From an uncultured Selenomonadales bacterium (GTDB lineage: Bacteria; Bacillota; Negativicutes; Selenomonadales; Selenomonadaceae), in the NCBI GenBank assembly GCA_946547205.1, contig CAMNPA010000060.1, positions 1-7,149 on the forward strand: 7,149 bases of DNA. Reading direction: 5' to 3'. The notes under the pieces are model-generated. The model was not told the DNA's origin. It did not search any database and saw only the letters and a list, made by a program, of their open reading frames with translations. Below are positions 6,123 through 7,149 of the stretch, in pieces. The position numbers and the translations under genes were made by a program. The first letter of the stretch is position 1, and each line of letters begins with the position of its first letter.

Positions 6123-6140
6123 ATCGCTAGGCTTCGGGTC

Positions 6141-6167
6141 GACAAGTCGTGACAGGACGAGTCGTCA
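6141..6167. repeat. Imperfect tandem repeat in the flp leader
   Basis: GACAAGTCGTGA (6141-6152) and GACGAGTCGTCA (6156-6167) match at 10 of 12 positions and are offset by 15 bases. Both lie in the leader between the promoter and the ribosome binding site. The second copy can form a tiny hairpin (GACG-AGT-CGTC). They could be paired binding sites or chance. Confidence 0.35.
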
Positions 6168-6210
6168 AATAAATATCAAATTGCACATTACAGTTTGGAG
6201 GCTGATAATT

Positions 6211-6453
6211 ATGATGCAGTATATCAACAAGCTTATCGCAAAGCTTAAGAAGTCCGAAAAAGGTCAGGGCATGGTCGAGTACGCGCTGATCATCGCGTTC
6301 GTCGCGGCAATCGCTATCTTCGCGCTCAACAACGGTCTTAAAGACGCAGTCAGCAATGCTTTCCAAAACGCAAGTAACATGGTTGATTCTGCTACTGAAA
6401 AATCAAAAGACGTTGCTAAAGACGGAGAAACAACTAGCGGCGGCGGCGACTGA
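6211..6453 (+). CDS. flp: Flp-family major pilin prepilin
   Basis: An 80-residue prepilin. The ATG at 6211 is preferred because GGAGG (6197-6201) lies nine bases upstream; the open frame begins at 6067, but that part overlaps the tadB end and the promoter. The leader is basic (residues 1-18). The Flp processing motif is KG/QGMVEYALI: cleavage after G18 puts glutamate at +5 and tyrosine at +6, as prepilin peptidases of the TadV/CpaA type require. A hydrophobic helix follows (about 22-43) and packs in the fibre core. The mature form would have 62 residues and ends in a charged, glycine-rich tail (KDVAKDGETTSGGGD), which may lie on the fibre surface. It has its own promoter and is followed by a terminator, giving a pilin cassette inside the locus. 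Confidence 0.93.
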   Translation: MMQYINKLIAKLKKSEKGQGMVEYALIIAFVAAIAIFALNNGLKDAVSNAFQNASNMVDSATEKSKDVAKDGETTSGGGD

Positions 6454-6522
6454 TTTTAATCGCGGCTGAAGGCAGACAGTTCGACAACAGATAACCGATT
6501 AGCTTAACAGAAAATTTTTTAC

Positions 6523-6556
6523 AAGCTTCCGAATGATTTTTGGAGGCTTTTTCTTT
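6523..6556 (+). terminator. Rho-independent terminator after flp
   Basis: AAGCTTCC (6523-6530) pairs with GGAGGCTT (6542-6549), with one G-T wobble and an 11-base loop. The T-rich run TTTTTCTTT (6548-6556) follows. It would end most transcripts from the flp promoter while read-through could still reach tadE 19 bases later. Confidence 0.78.
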
Positions 6557-6574
6557 AGGGAGCGGGTGATATAA

Positions 6575-7045
6575 ATGAAACGTCGGCAACGAGGTCAATC
6601 AGCAGTAGAATTCGCGCTCATGGCTCCGATAGTCTTCATGATGATTTTCGGTCTTATTTGGAGCGGCATCATGTTCATGGAATATATGCATTACAGCAAC
6701 GCCATCAGAACAGCCACCCGCGAAATTGCCGTATCAACAGAAACAAAAGAAAGTCGAGATGAATTAATAAGCAGGAAAGAACAATGGCTTTTGAATCTCT
6801 GGAAAGAAGAAGTGTCGATACCGTTTTACGAGCCGATGCAAGCCACAGTTAAAGACGAAGAGGGCAATGAGTCAACCATACCGATTATTCAAGAAAAAGA
6901 CGGCGACGTTATCATTACCATTGCATTCACGGTGCCCGACGCGACGTATGCCACTCTGCCGAATGTTTTGAAAGAATGGATTCATTTCCCGCCGAAGACG
7001 ATTAGAACAATGCAATATCGCATGAAGAGCGAATCGAACAGTTGA
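6575..7045 (+). CDS. tadE: TadE-like minor pilin (pseudopilin)
   Basis: A 156-residue TadE-family protein. A short basic N-terminus leads to RG/QSAVEFALMAP: predicted prepilin-peptidase cleavage after G7, with E12 at +5 and F13 at +6, the signature that separates TadE/TadF pseudopilins from the EY of Flp. The hydrophobic helix runs from about 11 to 36. The rest, about 120 residues, is a hydrophilic, acidic periplasmic domain with few recognisable motifs. TadE proteins are needed for pilus formation, as initiating or minor subunits. The ATG at 6575 has GGTGA five bases upstream. The gene follows the flp terminator and I see no good promoter of its own, so it depends on read-through. TadF is a less likely alternative because the protein begins with the compact TadE motif. 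Confidence 0.9.
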   Translation: MKRRQRGQSAVEFALMAPIVFMMIFGLIWSGIMFMEYMHYSNAIRTATREIAVSTETKESRDELISRKEQWLLNLWKEEVSIPFYEPMQATVKDEEGNESTIPIIQEKDGDVIITIAFTVPDATYATLPNVLKEWIHFPPKTIRTMQYRMKSESNS

Positions 7046-7061
7046 CGAGAGGTGACGATTT

Positions 7062-7149
7062 ATGCCGAGATCACTTTCATTGCTGGAACGATTGGGCGGC
7101 AAAAAGCAGGAGCAAAAATCTTCGTCCGAACGTCAACGCCTGCCAAAGC
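7062..7149 (+). CDS. 5' end of a further pilus gene, probably the CpaF/TadA ATPase
   Basis: An ATG at 7062 with GAGAGGTGA six bases upstream opens a frame of 29 codons that leaves the window. It starts 16 bases after the tadE stop, so it is in the same transcript. The visible N-terminus (MPRSLSLLERLGGKK, then many Gln, Lys, Ser and Arg) is a short amphipathic start followed by a polar linker. This resembles the beginning of CpaF secretion ATPases and lacks the hydrophobic segment expected of TadC, TadE, TadF or TadG. CpaF is also the essential component so far missing from the locus. The catalytic part lies outside the window, so the identity is inference. Confidence 0.6.
   Translation, partial: MPRSLSLLERLGGKKQEQKSSSERQRLPK

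Noticed and set aside
6181..6209. TTGCAC and GATAAT with 17-base spacing just before flp
   Set aside because: The -10 box would abut the start codon and overlap the ribosome binding site region, leaving transcripts without the pilin start.
6067..6210. N-terminal extension of flp from a start at 6067
   Set aside because: It would overlap the end of tadB and the promoter, and would put 48 residues before a normal 18-residue prepilin leader. The ATG at 6211 has a good ribosome binding site.

Overview
The window holds most of a Tad (tight adherence) / Flp type IVc pilus locus, all on the + strand. Layout: the 3' end of an unrelated gene and its terminators (1-228); a strong sigma-70-type promoter (293-320); cpaB, cpaC (rcpA), a TadZ/CpaE-like MinD/ParA ATPase, a 250-base structured gap, a second CpaE with an N-terminal receiver-like domain, tadB, the pilin gene flp with its own promoter and terminator, tadE, and the first 29 codons of a further gene that is probably the CpaF/TadA motor ATPase.

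The organism has an outer membrane, because CpaC is a clear secretin with a signal peptide. Shine-Dalgarno sites are strong (AGGAGG, GGAGGG), GTG and TTG starts are used, promoters have the TTGACA/TATAAT pattern, and base composition is moderate. I infer a diderm Firmicute (Negativicutes, such as a Selenomonas relative), but no marker gene here proves this.

How the genes fit together, from family knowledge: Flp is cut by a prepilin peptidase (not in the window) and polymerised on the TadB (and TadC) inner-membrane platform, driven by CpaF. The fibre leaves through the CpaC secretin, aided by CpaB. TadE is a pseudopilin, and the TadZ/CpaE ATPases position the machine. tadC, tadF/tadG and the prepilin peptidase are absent here and may lie downstream.

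The most interesting signal is the pair of MinD-type ATPases. Their Walker A loops are damaged in opposite ways: the first keeps the P-loop lysine but lacks the signature lysine, and the second keeps the signature lysine but has arginine in place of the P-loop lysine. This suggests an obligate heterodimer with one composite ATP site. The first also ends in a MinD-like amphipathic tail, and the second carries a receiver-like domain without the phospho-acceptor aspartate. Also notable are a GC-rich, hairpin-packed element between the two ATPase genes, a small motif it shares with the leader upstream of cpaB, and the separately insulated pilin gene.
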